Of a DNA stretch of 64,000 nt, positions 18,136 to 25,877 are shown piece after piece. Source of the stretch: Falsibacillus albus (lineage in GTDB: Bacteria; Bacillota; Bacilli; Bacillales; DSM-25281); assembly GCF_003668575.1 (NCBI RefSeq), contig NZ_RCVZ01000003.1, positions 194,430-258,429 of the forward strand, given 5' to 3'. Each line of letters starts with the position of its first letter. Position 1 is the stretch's first letter. A model generated the notes under the pieces. It saw only the letters and a program-made list of their open reading frames with translations, ran no database searches and was not told where the DNA came from. The translations under genes were made by a program, and so were the position numbers.

Positions 18136-18178
18136 GGCACTATTTTGTGCCCTAGTCACCGTTTGGAAACCTGGTGAC
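18136..18178. promoter_or_regulatory. two further dyads before the HxlR gene
   Basis: GGCAC-TATTTT-GTGCC (18136-18151) and GTCACC-N12-GGTGAC (18155-18178) lie in the untranslated leader just before the ribosome site AGGAGG of the HxlR gene; either may be an autoregulatory site. Confidence 0.4.
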
Positions 18179-18196
18179 CTACAGGAGGAATAAATA

Positions 18197-18565
18197 ATGA
18201 AGGAATTAAAATCAGATTACCAATGTGCAATCGACCTCGTCATTGACGTCATCGGCGGAAAATGGAAGGTCTTGATATTGTGGAATTTAAATGAAGGGGT
18301 CAAACGATTCAATGAACTGAAGCGCTCATTGCCAAATATCACGCAAAAAATGCTCACGCAGCAGCTGCGTGAATTGGAGGAGCACGGATTGGTCGAACGG
18401 ACCGTTTATCAGGAAGTTCCCCCAAGAGTGGAATATGCAACCACGGAAATGGGAAAAAAACTGCAATCCACCCTATTTGAAATGTGTAAATGGGGAGACG
18501 AGTATGCACAGACGCAAGGGATCACGATGAATCGCTGCTGGACGACCTATAATTTCATGGACTAA
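18197..18565 (+). CDS. HxlR-family transcriptional regulator
   Basis: A 122-residue winged-helix regulator. It has the family hallmarks: a Cys near the start (YQCAIDLVIDVIGGKWKVLILW), the recognition segment RFNELKRSLPNITQKMLTQQLRELEEHGLV, and the wing R-x-Y-x-x-V-P-P-R-V-E-Y. The early Cys is the redox or electrophile-sensing residue in HypR/YodB relatives; here it is Cys11. ACAGGAGGAATAAATA precedes the ATG. Divergent from the dehydrogenase gene, which is its likely target. Confidence 0.9.
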   Translation: MKELKSDYQCAIDLVIDVIGGKWKVLILWNLNEGVKRFNELKRSLPNITQKMLTQQLRELEEHGLVERTVYQEVPPRVEYATTEMGKKLQSTLFEMCKWGDEYAQTQGITMNRCWTTYNFMD

Positions 18566-18590
18566 ATGATAGGAATTTGTTGACCAACGC

Positions 18591-18965
18591 TTATTTTGCC
18601 CCTCTGCTGTTTTCCATCAGAAAATTTTTATAGGACGAAATTTTATCCTCAAGCATTTTTTCAGTGGAGATCAAGTTTTCGATTTGGGATTGGATGGCTT
18701 GCTGATGCTTTTCCAACAGCTCCAGACGCTCTTGTGAAGTATGGTCACCCTCTTTTACCAACCGGGCATATTCCCTTATTTGAGCAATGGGCATATGAGT
18801 CTCTTTAAGCTTCATGACAAAGCGCAGCCACTTTACATCTGTATCATTGTATACACGTTCCCCATACTCATTTCTCCCAGGAGCCAATATCTCTTCTTTT
18901 TCATAGTATCGAAGCGTATGTGCACTGACATTCAACATGTTGGAAACATCCCTGATGGCGTACAT
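18591..18965 (-). CDS. MerR-family transcriptional regulator
   Basis: A 124-residue regulator with a MerR HTH (YAIRDVSNMLNVSAHTLRYYEKEEIL, residues 2-27), the wing, and a C-terminal dimerisation helix (about 78-116). It has no effector domain and no cysteine cluster, so it belongs to the short MerR class such as those sensing aldehydes or other small electrophiles. It is divergent from a short-chain dehydrogenase gene whose promoter carries an exact MerR-type operator. Confidence 0.9.
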   Translation of the reverse strand: MYAIRDVSNMLNVSAHTLRYYEKEEILAPGRNEYGERVYNDTDVKWLRFVMKLKETHMPIAQIREYARLVKEGDHTSQERLELLEKHQQAIQSQIENLISTEKMLEDKISSYKNFLMENSRGAK

Positions 18966-19011
18966 AAATCGATCTCCTTTTTCAAATGATACATTTATTA
19001 TAAGTTAATAG

Positions 19012-19042
19012 TTGACTTAGAGTAAACTCTAAGCCTTATACT
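19012..19042 (+). promoter_or_regulatory. MerR-type promoter of the SDR gene with operator in the spacer
   Basis: -35 TTGACT (19012-19017) and -10 TATACT (19037-19042) are 19 bp apart, the over-long spacing typical of MerR-activated promoters. The perfect 18-bp palindrome CTTAGAGTAAACTCTAAG (19016-19033) fills the spacer. The ribosome site TAGGAGGCG follows before the ATG at 19087. Confidence 0.88.
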
Positions 19043-19086
19043 CACCATATAGAATTAAATCATTCATTATTTTAGGAGGCGTTCAT

Positions 19087-19848
19087 ATGAAATACACTGT
19101 GATTACAGGAGCAAGCTCAGGGATCGGATATGAAACGGCATTGGCATTTGCGGCGCGCGGAAAGAATTTGATCATTGCCGCCAGGAGAGAAGAGAAGCTT
19201 GAGGAATTGAAAGCAAAAATCGCCGAGTTGAATGCTGATTTGGATATAATCGTCCGAACAGTCGATTTATCGAACATGGACCAGGTCCATCAGTTTTATG
19301 ATGATTTGAAGGAATATGACATTGAGACTTGGATCAACAACGCTGGTTTCGGCAACTTCGACCCAGTGGGAGAACAAAATTTGAACAAAATTCAAACGAT
19401 GCTTCATTTAAATATCGAGGCACTGACCGTCCTATCCTCACTATATGTCCGCGATTATGCACAAGTTGAGGGTACTCAGCTGGTCAACGTTTCATCCGGA
19501 GGCGGCTATACGATCGTCGCCAATGCCGTCACATACTGTGCAACGAAATTCTATGTGAGTGCATTTACTGAAGGTTTGGCAAATGAACTCAAAGCTCAAG
19601 GGGCAAAGATGCAGGCGAAAGTATTGGCTCCTGCTGCTACTGAAACGGAATTTGCCGAACGATCCATGGACTTGGACGAGTTTAAATACGAAGGTACTAT
19701 TCCTCAATACCACACTGCAAAAGAAATGGCCGGCTTCATGCTCGACCTTTATGACAGCGATAAGGTAGTGGGCATCGTGGATGGATACTCGTATGAGTTC
19801 AGCCTGAAAGATCCAATTTATCCTTATGTCGATAGAGCAACCAGATAA
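19087..19848 (+). CDS. short-chain dehydrogenase/reductase (SDR)
   Basis: A 253-residue classical SDR. It has the cofactor motif TGASSGIG (residues 7-14) followed by AARREEKL, which points to NADP(H); NNAG (90-93); the Ser of NVSSGGG; and the catalytic YxxxK in YCATK. The C-terminus has the PAATETEF loop. The substrate is unknown. Likely activated by the divergent MerR regulator, so it probably detoxifies an aldehyde or ketone. Confidence 0.9.
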   Translation: MKYTVITGASSGIGYETALAFAARGKNLIIAARREEKLEELKAKIAELNADLDIIVRTVDLSNMDQVHQFYDDLKEYDIETWINNAGFGNFDPVGEQNLNKIQTMLHLNIEALTVLSSLYVRDYAQVEGTQLVNVSSGGGYTIVANAVTYCATKFYVSAFTEGLANELKAQGAKMQAKVLAPAATETEFAERSMDLDEFKYEGTIPQYHTAKEMAGFMLDLYDSDKVVGIVDGYSYEFSLKDPIYPYVDRATR

Positions 19849-19869
19849 GATACAGAATAATCCATGAGA

Positions 19870-19908
19870 AAGCCCTTTAAGCTAAAAATTTGCTTGAAGG
19901 GCTTTTTA
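19870..19908 (+). terminator. terminator after SDR gene
   Basis: Stem AAGCCCTTTAAGC / GCTTGAAGGGCTT (one mismatch) followed by TTTTTAG. Confidence 0.85.
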
Positions 19909-19987
19909 GCGTTATCAGTCCTCATTCTGATGCTTATCTTTCCATCTGTTCAATTTTGCAAAAATGAACCATACAAACTCTGCACAC

Positions 19988-20001
19988 TGAAACCCCTTTC
20001 A
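19988..20001 (+). promoter_or_regulatory. possible cre-like site upstream of PTS operon
   Basis: TGAAACCCCTTTCA is a perfect-armed dyad resembling the CcpA site consensus TGWAANCGNTNWCA, but it lacks the central CG. It lies about 100 bp before the activator gene. Confidence 0.3.
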
Positions 20002-20106
20002 ATGCTTTCAAATAGCCTATATACTAGACTCATAAGATGATCATCAAATTAACAATGATATAAAGATGCAAAAATGCACTGACGAGATAAAACAAGGAGG
20101 ATCCTC

Positions 20107-22218
20107 ATGGTACTGGATAAAAGACGTGCACACTTATTATCCATCATTCAGCATTCGACTGTTCCGGTCCCAACGAAAGATCTAGCTGCGAAAATGCACT
20201 TGTCGCAACGGACTATTTATTACGATCTCGATCAAATCAATAGTTGGTTGCGAAATCAGAAATTAGAACCGATTGAAAGTAAACATGGAGATGGATTATA
20301 TTTGCCTCCTGCATCGAAAGAGAAGCTGATCGATTATCGGGATCAAAGTTTTGAAGATTGGCAGTATCAATTATCGAAGCAGGAACGTGAAGTTTTGATT
20401 AAAGCAAATATCCTATTAGAAGAAAAAGACGCTTCCATGCAAAGATTCATGGAACTAACGAGCATGAGCCGAGGGACGATTGCGCAGGTGATTAAAGTAA
20501 TCAAGCAAGAGTTCAACGAAGCTGGATTACAGTTGTACTACAAGAAAGGATCAGGATACTGCTTGAGCGGTCCGGAGGATGCAAAAAGAACGATGCTCTC
20601 TAATATACTGGCCACCATCTTCTCTCATCCGGATTGGCAAAACGTTCGGAATGAAGTTTATAAGATGATCCAGCCGGAAGCTTCCACGTGGTCACATGAA
20701 ACGGCTCAAAGAAGCTTGGTTAGAGAGATTCTTTTTGAAGCTGAGAACGAATTAGGATTAACATTGACAGATGAAATGGTAGCGATTCTGTCCCTGCAAA
20801 TTTTGATGATCCTGAAGCGTATAGAGCTGCACAAGTATATTCTTGTTCCGGAAGAAGAAAAGCAGGTCCTTCAGCAAACAGAAGCATACAAAGCAGCCCT
20901 CCATATCACAAATAAACTTAAAAATGTAAAGAACGTCTCTTTTCCTGATGATGAAGTTTGTTTCATAACCATGAATCTGTTGGGATCCAAAGTCCAACAT
21001 GATAACTTTACCCGCTATACCGAAAGAGAACTATCAGGCCTGAAAGAAGTCGTTCAACGGATGATTGATGATTTTCAATTATATTCCTGTATAGTGTTCG
21101 ATGATAAAAATGGGCTGGAAGAAAATCTGATTTCCCACATTAAACCGACGTTTTATCGGCTCAAATACGGATTGCACATCGCGAATGACCTTGCAGACAG
21201 CATTCAAAGGAACTATCCAGACATCTTCCATTTGACAAAACGGGTGATGACCCATTTGGAACTGTATGTCGGGAAGGCCATTCCCGATGAAGAAGTTGCC
21301 TATATCACCATGCACTTCGGAGGCTGGTTATCGAAAGAGAAAAAGAAGGTTGAGACGAAGTTCAAAGCCATCATTGTTTGTGAAAACGGCATCGGGACTT
21401 CCAATATGCTCCGAACCCAATTAGAAAACTTGATTGCTGGGTTAAGTGTCATCACCACGCTATCAATGAGGGAATATCGAAAAACTGATTACGAGGCAGA
21501 TGTCATCTTTTCCACCAATTATATAAAAGAAAAGGACATTCCAGTTATCCATGTGCCAGCCATCTTGACCAACCATGAAAAGGAACGGGTCATACAAAGG
21601 ATGAATGAGCTTTTCGACTCTAAGCCATCGAAAAAGAATATGACCGATCACCTAATGGATGTGATCAAAAGCCATGCGACCATCCATCATGAAGATGCAC
21701 TGAAAAAAGAATTGATCCATCTATTAGAACAAAATACTTCCCGGATAAAGGAGCGCAGAAAGCCTATGCTCAACGAACTTTTGACAGAAGAAACGATACA
21801 GCTCAAAGATCAGGTAACCAATTGGGAGGAAGCGATCAAGGTAGCCAGCCAGCCCTTGATCGACCAGCAATCGATCCGGCAGGATTACGTGGCGGCCATG
21901 ATTGATAACGTCAAGGAGTTGGGGCCTTATATTGTCATCGCCCCAAACATCGCCATCCCCCATGCCCGTCCAGAGGCTGGTGTCGAACAGCTGGGTATGA
22001 GTTTCTTACGACTCAAAGAACCCGTATTTTTCTCAGAAAAAGATAAACATCGCGCTCAGTTAATCATCGTGCTGGCGGCGATTGATAATCAAACCCATTT
22101 AAAAGCATTGGCACAGCTTACAGAACTGCTATCAAATGAAAACAATGTGGAGCAGTTAATCTCAGCAAGTGATCGTACAACCGTAATTGAATTAATCAAC
22201 CAAACAATAGAAGTTTAA
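20107..22218 (+). CDS. BglG/MtlR-type PTS-regulated transcriptional activator
   Basis: A 703-residue multidomain regulator. In order: HTH_11 (about 5-60: STVPVPTKDLAAKMHLSQRTIYYDL), an Mga-type HTH (about 85-165), two PRDs (about 185-285 and 295-405) whose His residues are phosphorylated by HPr and EII proteins, a IIB-like domain with CENGIGTSNML (Cys near residue 423), and a IIA-type domain with NIAIPHARPEAG (His near residue 618). This architecture is that of MtlR/LicR/UlaR-like activators. It leads an operon with the IIB and IIC genes that it presumably controls. AAGGAGGATCCTC precedes the start. Confidence 0.92.
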   Translation: MVLDKRRAHLLSIIQHSTVPVPTKDLAAKMHLSQRTIYYDLDQINSWLRNQKLEPIESKHGDGLYLPPASKEKLIDYRDQSFEDWQYQLSKQEREVLIKANILLEEKDASMQRFMELTSMSRGTIAQVIKVIKQEFNEAGLQLYYKKGSGYCLSGPEDAKRTMLSNILATIFSHPDWQNVRNEVYKMIQPEASTWSHETAQRSLVREILFEAENELGLTLTDEMVAILSLQILMILKRIELHKYILVPEEEKQVLQQTEAYKAALHITNKLKNVKNVSFPDDEVCFITMNLLGSKVQHDNFTRYTERELSGLKEVVQRMIDDFQLYSCIVFDDKNGLEENLISHIKPTFYRLKYGLHIANDLADSIQRNYPDIFHLTKRVMTHLELYVGKAIPDEEVAYITMHFGGWLSKEKKKVETKFKAIIVCENGIGTSNMLRTQLENLIAGLSVITTLSMREYRKTDYEADVIFSTNYIKEKDIPVIHVPAILTNHEKERVIQRMNELFDSKPSKKNMTDHLMDVIKSHATIHHEDALKKELIHLLEQNTSRIKERRKPMLNELLTEETIQLKDQVTNWEEAIKVASQPLIDQQSIRQDYVAAMIDNVKELGPYIVIAPNIAIPHARPEAGVEQLGMSFLRLKEPVFFSEKDKHRAQLIIVLAAIDNQTHLKALAQLTELLSNENNVEQLISASDRTTVIELINQTIEV

Positions 22219-22237
22219 AATTGAGGAGGAAAAAATA

Positions 22238-22504
22238 ATGAAAAAAGTATTAGTTGTATGCGGTAATGGTCTAGGCAGCAGCATGATTGTAGAAATGAAT
22301 GTGAAAGCGGCACTGAAAGAAATGGGGAAAGAAGCCGAGGTTTCCCACACCGATTTGACAACAGCCAAAACAGAACAGGCGGACCTCTTCATCGGTTCAG
22401 AGGATATTGTAGGCAGTCTGGAAGATGGCCGCAAACAAATTGTGAAATTGAAGAACTTAGTGGATAAAAACGAACTCCGTGAAGCATTAGAACAAAATAT
22501 GTAG
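22238..22504 (+). CDS. PTS IIB component, ascorbate (Ula/Sga) type
   Basis: An 88-residue IIB protein with the phosphoryl Cys in VVCGNGLGSS (Cys9), matching UlaB/SgaB. It accepts phosphate from a IIA domain and passes it to the sugar bound by IIC. The only IIA-type domain in view is that fused to the upstream regulator; a free ulaC-type IIA is absent, so phosphate may come from another IIA in trans or from the fused domain. TGAGGAGGA precedes the start. Confidence 0.9.
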   Translation: MKKVLVVCGNGLGSSMIVEMNVKAALKEMGKEAEVSHTDLTTAKTEQADLFIGSEDIVGSLEDGRKQIVKLKNLVDKNELREALEQNM

Positions 22505-22531
22505 TCCACTTAAAAGGAAGGAGCGATACAA

Positions 22532-23899
22532 ATGATTGATATCATTATGAAGGACATCCTAGGTACACCCGCAATCCTTGTCGGTCTATTCGCCTTAATC
22601 GGGCTCCTTGTACAACGTAAAAATTCAGGAGATGTCGTGTCCGGAACCCTTAAAACAGTAATGGGGTTCGTGATCCTAGGGGCAGGTGCGAATGTCCTTG
22701 TCCAATCGCTTGGGCAATTCAGCAGCATGTTCAATAAAGCCTTTGAAGTGGACGGAGTGATTCCGAACAATGAAGCGATCGTCGCCCTTGCACAAAAAAG
22801 CTTTGGAACAGAGACTGCGATGATCATGCTGTTCGGTATGATCGTCAATATTCTCATTGCACGATTCAGTCCTTTTAAGTATATCTTTTTAACCGGACAT
22901 CATACCATGTTCATGGCCTGTTTAATCGCTGTAATCTTAACCACTGGAGGGTTTTCCGGAATATCGTTGATCATTTTGGGCTCGATTATCCTTGGTGCCT
23001 TAATGGTCCTTTCTCCCGCGATGCTCCAGCCTTTCACACGAAAAGTCACCGGGTCGGATGATTTTGCCATCGGTCACTTCGGTTCGATTGGTTATTTGAC
23101 TTCTGCGCTGGTCGCTAAAGCGGTCGGCAAGGGATCAAAATCAACAGAAGAAATCAAAGTTCCGAAATCACTCAGTTTTCTCAGGGACACATCCGTCTCT
23201 GTATCGCTGACCATGGTCATCCTATTCTTTGTCGTTGCATGTGCGGCAGGTCCTGCCTTCGTTGAAAGCAAGTTAAGCGGTGGACAGAACTTCCTGGTCT
23301 TTGCATTTATGCAAGGAATTACATTTGCCGCTGGTGTTTATATCATATTGGCAGGGGTCCGTATGCTCCTTGGTGAAATTGTCCCTGCATTCAAGGGAAT
23401 CGCCGATAAAATCGTCCCGAATGCCAAACCGGCACTTGACTGCCCGGCCATTTTCCCTTTCGCAGGTAACGCAGTGATCATCGGATTTTTATTCAGCTTT
23501 ATCGCCGGTCTTGTGAGCATGCTCTTTTTACCTTTATTAGGATTGAAAGTAATCGTACCTGGCTTAGTCCCCCACTTCTTCACAGGTGCAGCAGCTGGAG
23601 TCTTCGGCAATGCAAACGGCGGTCGAAGAGGGGCGATCTTCGGCTCAATGGCGAATGGGGTAATTATCAGCTTCCTGCCTGCTCTCTTGCTGCCCGTTTT
23701 AGGCTCATTGGGGTTCCAGGGAACAACGTTTGGAGATGCAGACTTCGGTGTGGTTGGAATATTACTGGGTAATCTTGTCCACATAGTCAAATCCAATATG
23801 ACCGTTTTCGCAGCCGTCATTCTCATCTTGGGCTTCCTGTTTTTCATCAGCTTTAAATCAAAAGCTGCCGAACCGAAAAAAGAAACGAAATCAGCTTAA
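22532..23899 (+). CDS. PTS IIC component, ascorbate transporter UlaA/SgaT type
   Basis: A 455-residue polytopic permease of the L-Asc PTS family, with about 11 hydrophobic helices. Typical segments are ILGTPAILVGLFALIGLL at the N-terminus, HHTMFMACLI, PALDCPAIFPFAGNAVIIGF and GAAAGVFGNANGGRRGAIFG. It takes up and phosphorylates ascorbate or a related acidic sugar together with the IIB protein just upstream (27-base spacing). No ascorbate-6-phosphate catabolic genes (ulaG, ulaD-F) follow, so the substrate is inferred only from family. Confidence 0.92.
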   Translation: MIDIIMKDILGTPAILVGLFALIGLLVQRKNSGDVVSGTLKTVMGFVILGAGANVLVQSLGQFSSMFNKAFEVDGVIPNNEAIVALAQKSFGTETAMIMLFGMIVNILIARFSPFKYIFLTGHHTMFMACLIAVILTTGGFSGISLIILGSIILGALMVLSPAMLQPFTRKVTGSDDFAIGHFGSIGYLTSALVAKAVGKGSKSTEEIKVPKSLSFLRDTSVSVSLTMVILFFVVACAAGPAFVESKLSGGQNFLVFAFMQGITFAAGVYIILAGVRMLLGEIVPAFKGIADKIVPNAKPALDCPAIFPFAGNAVIIGFLFSFIAGLVSMLFLPLLGLKVIVPGLVPHFFTGAAAGVFGNANGGRRGAIFGSMANGVIISFLPALLLPVLGSLGFQGTTFGDADFGVVGILLGNLVHIVKSNMTVFAAVILILGFLFFISFKSKAAEPKKETKSA

Positions 23900-23996
23900 T
23901 CAACAGCTGGATACAGCAAATCCGATATTTCAACGCGCTAAACATTATTTACGCGTTAAAACCGGCAGTAAGATTTTAACCATAATCTTTACGAAA

Positions 23997-24024
23997 ACAG
24001 CCTCCATGACAACATGGAGGCTGT
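23997..24024. terminator. terminator between PTS operon and XRE gene
   Basis: Perfect 12-bp stem ACAGCCTCCATG / CATGGAGGCTGT with loop ACAA; T-rich flank (TTTTCGT) is on the minus-strand side and ATCTGTAT on the plus side. It probably serves the two convergent transcripts. Confidence 0.65.
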
Positions 24025-24090
24025 ATCTGTATGAAGCGGCAAAAAGTTAGAGCGGCAGTCCCGCCTCCAACAGTTCAAGGGAATTGACTA

Positions 24091-25062
24091 TCACGTCAAC
24101 GATATTGATGTACTCACAGACATTGTTATTAATTCCTTGGAGATAACACCCTCAAGCAAATTTTTATCAATAAACGGAGCAATCGGCATTATTTCTTTGA
24201 TACCCTTTTTGGAAATAGCGTCCAACGCCAGTTCATTAATGAGCTCTGTCTTGATAAACGGGGCGACAGGAGCAATGGAATGGATTCCTTTTGATTCATA
24301 GCTTTTTTTCGTACAACTACTCAATACATCTTCACTAATAAATGGCGCCATCGATGATAAAGCTTGCAAACCGTTTGTCTCGAATTCCTTTTCTGCGAAC
24401 AAGTCTAAGATATCTTGACTGATAAACGGCGACATGGATGTCAGCCCTTCGATGCCATTTGCTTCAGCCTCTATTTTTGCACTTTCATCGATGACCTCTT
24501 GGCTGATAAAAGGCGCAACAGCCGTCAAACCCTTCAAACCGTTTGTTTCAAACTCCATTCGTGCGCATTGATCGATCACATGCTGACCGATGAACGAGGC
24601 TATGGATGATAATCCTTCTAGACCACTCGATTCAAATTCCTTCCGTGCCAAGGAATCGAATAACTCTTGGCTGATGAAAGGGGCGATCATCGAGAGCTCT
24701 TTTGAAGATATTTCTCCCTGTATATTTTGATAGACTCTGTCTGCCTGATCGATTGTAATAATTGGTGCTGCATTTATAAATTCATCTACATCAATCGGCT
24801 CTGACTCCATCAATGTCTCATTTTCAATAAGCCCCTTGACGATTCGCGTTCCTTTTCCTTCATCCAAAATATCATCAATACTGACTTCGAATATTCTTGC
24901 AAGGTCAGGGAGCTTAGAAATATCCGGCATCGTTTCGCCTCGTTCCCAATTGCTTATAGCTTGAAAGCTAACCCCTAATTGATCTGCAAGCGCCATCTGT
25001 GTTATCTTTTGTCCCTTTCTAAGCATCGCAATTTGCTTCCCTACTTTTTTCATATCGAACAT
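24091..25062 (-). CDS. XRE-family regulator with seven 28-residue repeats
   Basis: A protein of about 323 residues. Residues 4-57 are a Cro/cI HTH (KQIAMLRKGQKITQMALADQ; FQAISNWERG). A linker follows, then about 200 residues made of seven tandem copies of a 28-residue motif, consensus APFISQEVIDxxAxKEFExNGLxGLSSM, the last cut short. The repeats are predicted to be paired helices. No enzymatic motif is seen; an effector- or protein-binding solenoid is an inference. The start at MFDMKK is chosen because AAAGAGGTGAT is 6-9 bases before it. Convergent with the PTS operon. Confidence 0.85.
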   Translation of the reverse strand: MFDMKKVGKQIAMLRKGQKITQMALADQLGVSFQAISNWERGETMPDISKLPDLARIFEVSIDDILDEGKGTRIVKGLIENETLMESEPIDVDEFINAAPIITIDQADRVYQNIQGEISSKELSMIAPFISQELFDSLARKEFESSGLEGLSSIASFIGQHVIDQCARMEFETNGLKGLTAVAPFISQEVIDESAKIEAEANGIEGLTSMSPFISQDILDLFAEKEFETNGLQALSSMAPFISEDVLSSCTKKSYESKGIHSIAPVAPFIKTELINELALDAISKKGIKEIMPIAPFIDKNLLEGVISKELITMSVSTSISLT

Positions 25063-25165
25063 GCCCATCACCTCTTTCATTAGTATAAATTAAATGTAAC
25101 TAATCGTTGGTGGTTTTCCTATCAAGTGATGCTTGAATATTGGAATTTACCATTCAAGTATGAAT

Positions 25166-25206
25166 AGAAAAAAGCCATATTACTGCAAAATTGCAATAAT
25201 ATGGCC
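25166..25206 (-). terminator. terminator after the gerAC-like remnant
   Basis: Minus-strand stem GCCATATTA-TTGCAA / TTGCA-TAATATGGC (15 bp with one bulge), followed by TTTTTTCT. It has no intact minus-strand gene immediately before it, only the decayed fragment. Confidence 0.8.
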
Positions 25207-25259
25207 TGACAATAAAACCATAGAGCAATCCTATCCAAGCCCCATTATGTGGTTTCGCT

Positions 25260-25433
25260 TTACCTTGACGTTGCTGGTTTTTCACGCAGTTTTCCTGTGT
25301 TCTTAATGTTTACTTTTACATTTATTTTACGAATCGACTTTTCACTCAAAGCAATTTGCCCATTGTGCTCTTGCTTTTTCCAAGCAGGATAATCCATTTT
25401 ATAAAATACTTTTATAAGCGGTATTTGTCCAAG
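25260..25433 (-). pseudogene. C-terminal remnant of a Ger(x)C-family spore germination protein
   Basis: A 57-codon open stretch without a proper start. Its end reads FYKMDYPAWKKQ, then about 15 residues, then KINVKVNIKNTGKL. This matches the closing segment of GerAC-type lipoproteins (aromatic-x-P-x-W-K-K, then V-x-V-x-V-x-I-x-x-x-G). Upstream the frame is broken by stops. A terminator sits about 55 bp downstream, as at the end of a real operon. The match is from memory of the family, not a search, so the call is moderate. Confidence 0.45.
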
Positions 25434-25710
25434 TTAATCTTTAAACCATCTCGATAAGAGGATAACCTATTTACGAATCATTGCTTCTGCATAGCTGGAT
25501 AAAACACCGATTGATGCCTTTTTAAGGAGTGCAAATATCATAGGGTGGCCCTCTCTACATCCCGTTTTTTATAATAGGTTTTCCAGCCGGTAGAACTATT
25601 TGCACTATATATGCATATTAATTATCAATACATGAATGAGTCTCAACCATATACACCCCGGGTCCTCCTCACCCGAGAGGTTCGCTGCGGGAGTGAATTC
25701 CTGTAATGAA

Positions 25711-25765
25711 TTATTTAATAAAGCACATGTGGTTTTTAAGACTCCACATGTGCTTTATTAAATAA
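25711..25765. repeat. perfect 22-bp inverted repeat
   Basis: Arms of 22 bp (ending AAAGCACATGTGG / CCACATGTGCTTT) with an 11-nt loop TTTTTAAGACT. Could be a bidirectional terminator or relic of a mobile element; no gene ends next to it. Confidence 0.9.
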
Positions 25766-25877
25766 CAATTAAATGAACAGTGAAATTGGAAGATGAATAG
25801 ATTAAATGTATCCTGATTTTTCTGTTAGGTGAATTTTGCACTTATTGATTGATATACAGAAAATGTGAGGTGTGAAA

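Larger units (their letters stand above)
25063..25877. other. long intergenic region with gene remnants
   Basis: Holds a terminator (25166-25206), a decayed gerAC-like fragment (25260-25433), a 24-codon minus-strand frame at 25467-25541 that I do not recognise, a GC-rich patch at 25655-25695 (CCCGGGTCCTCC...), and a perfect 22-bp inverted repeat (25711-25765). No intact gene. Confidence 0.7.
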
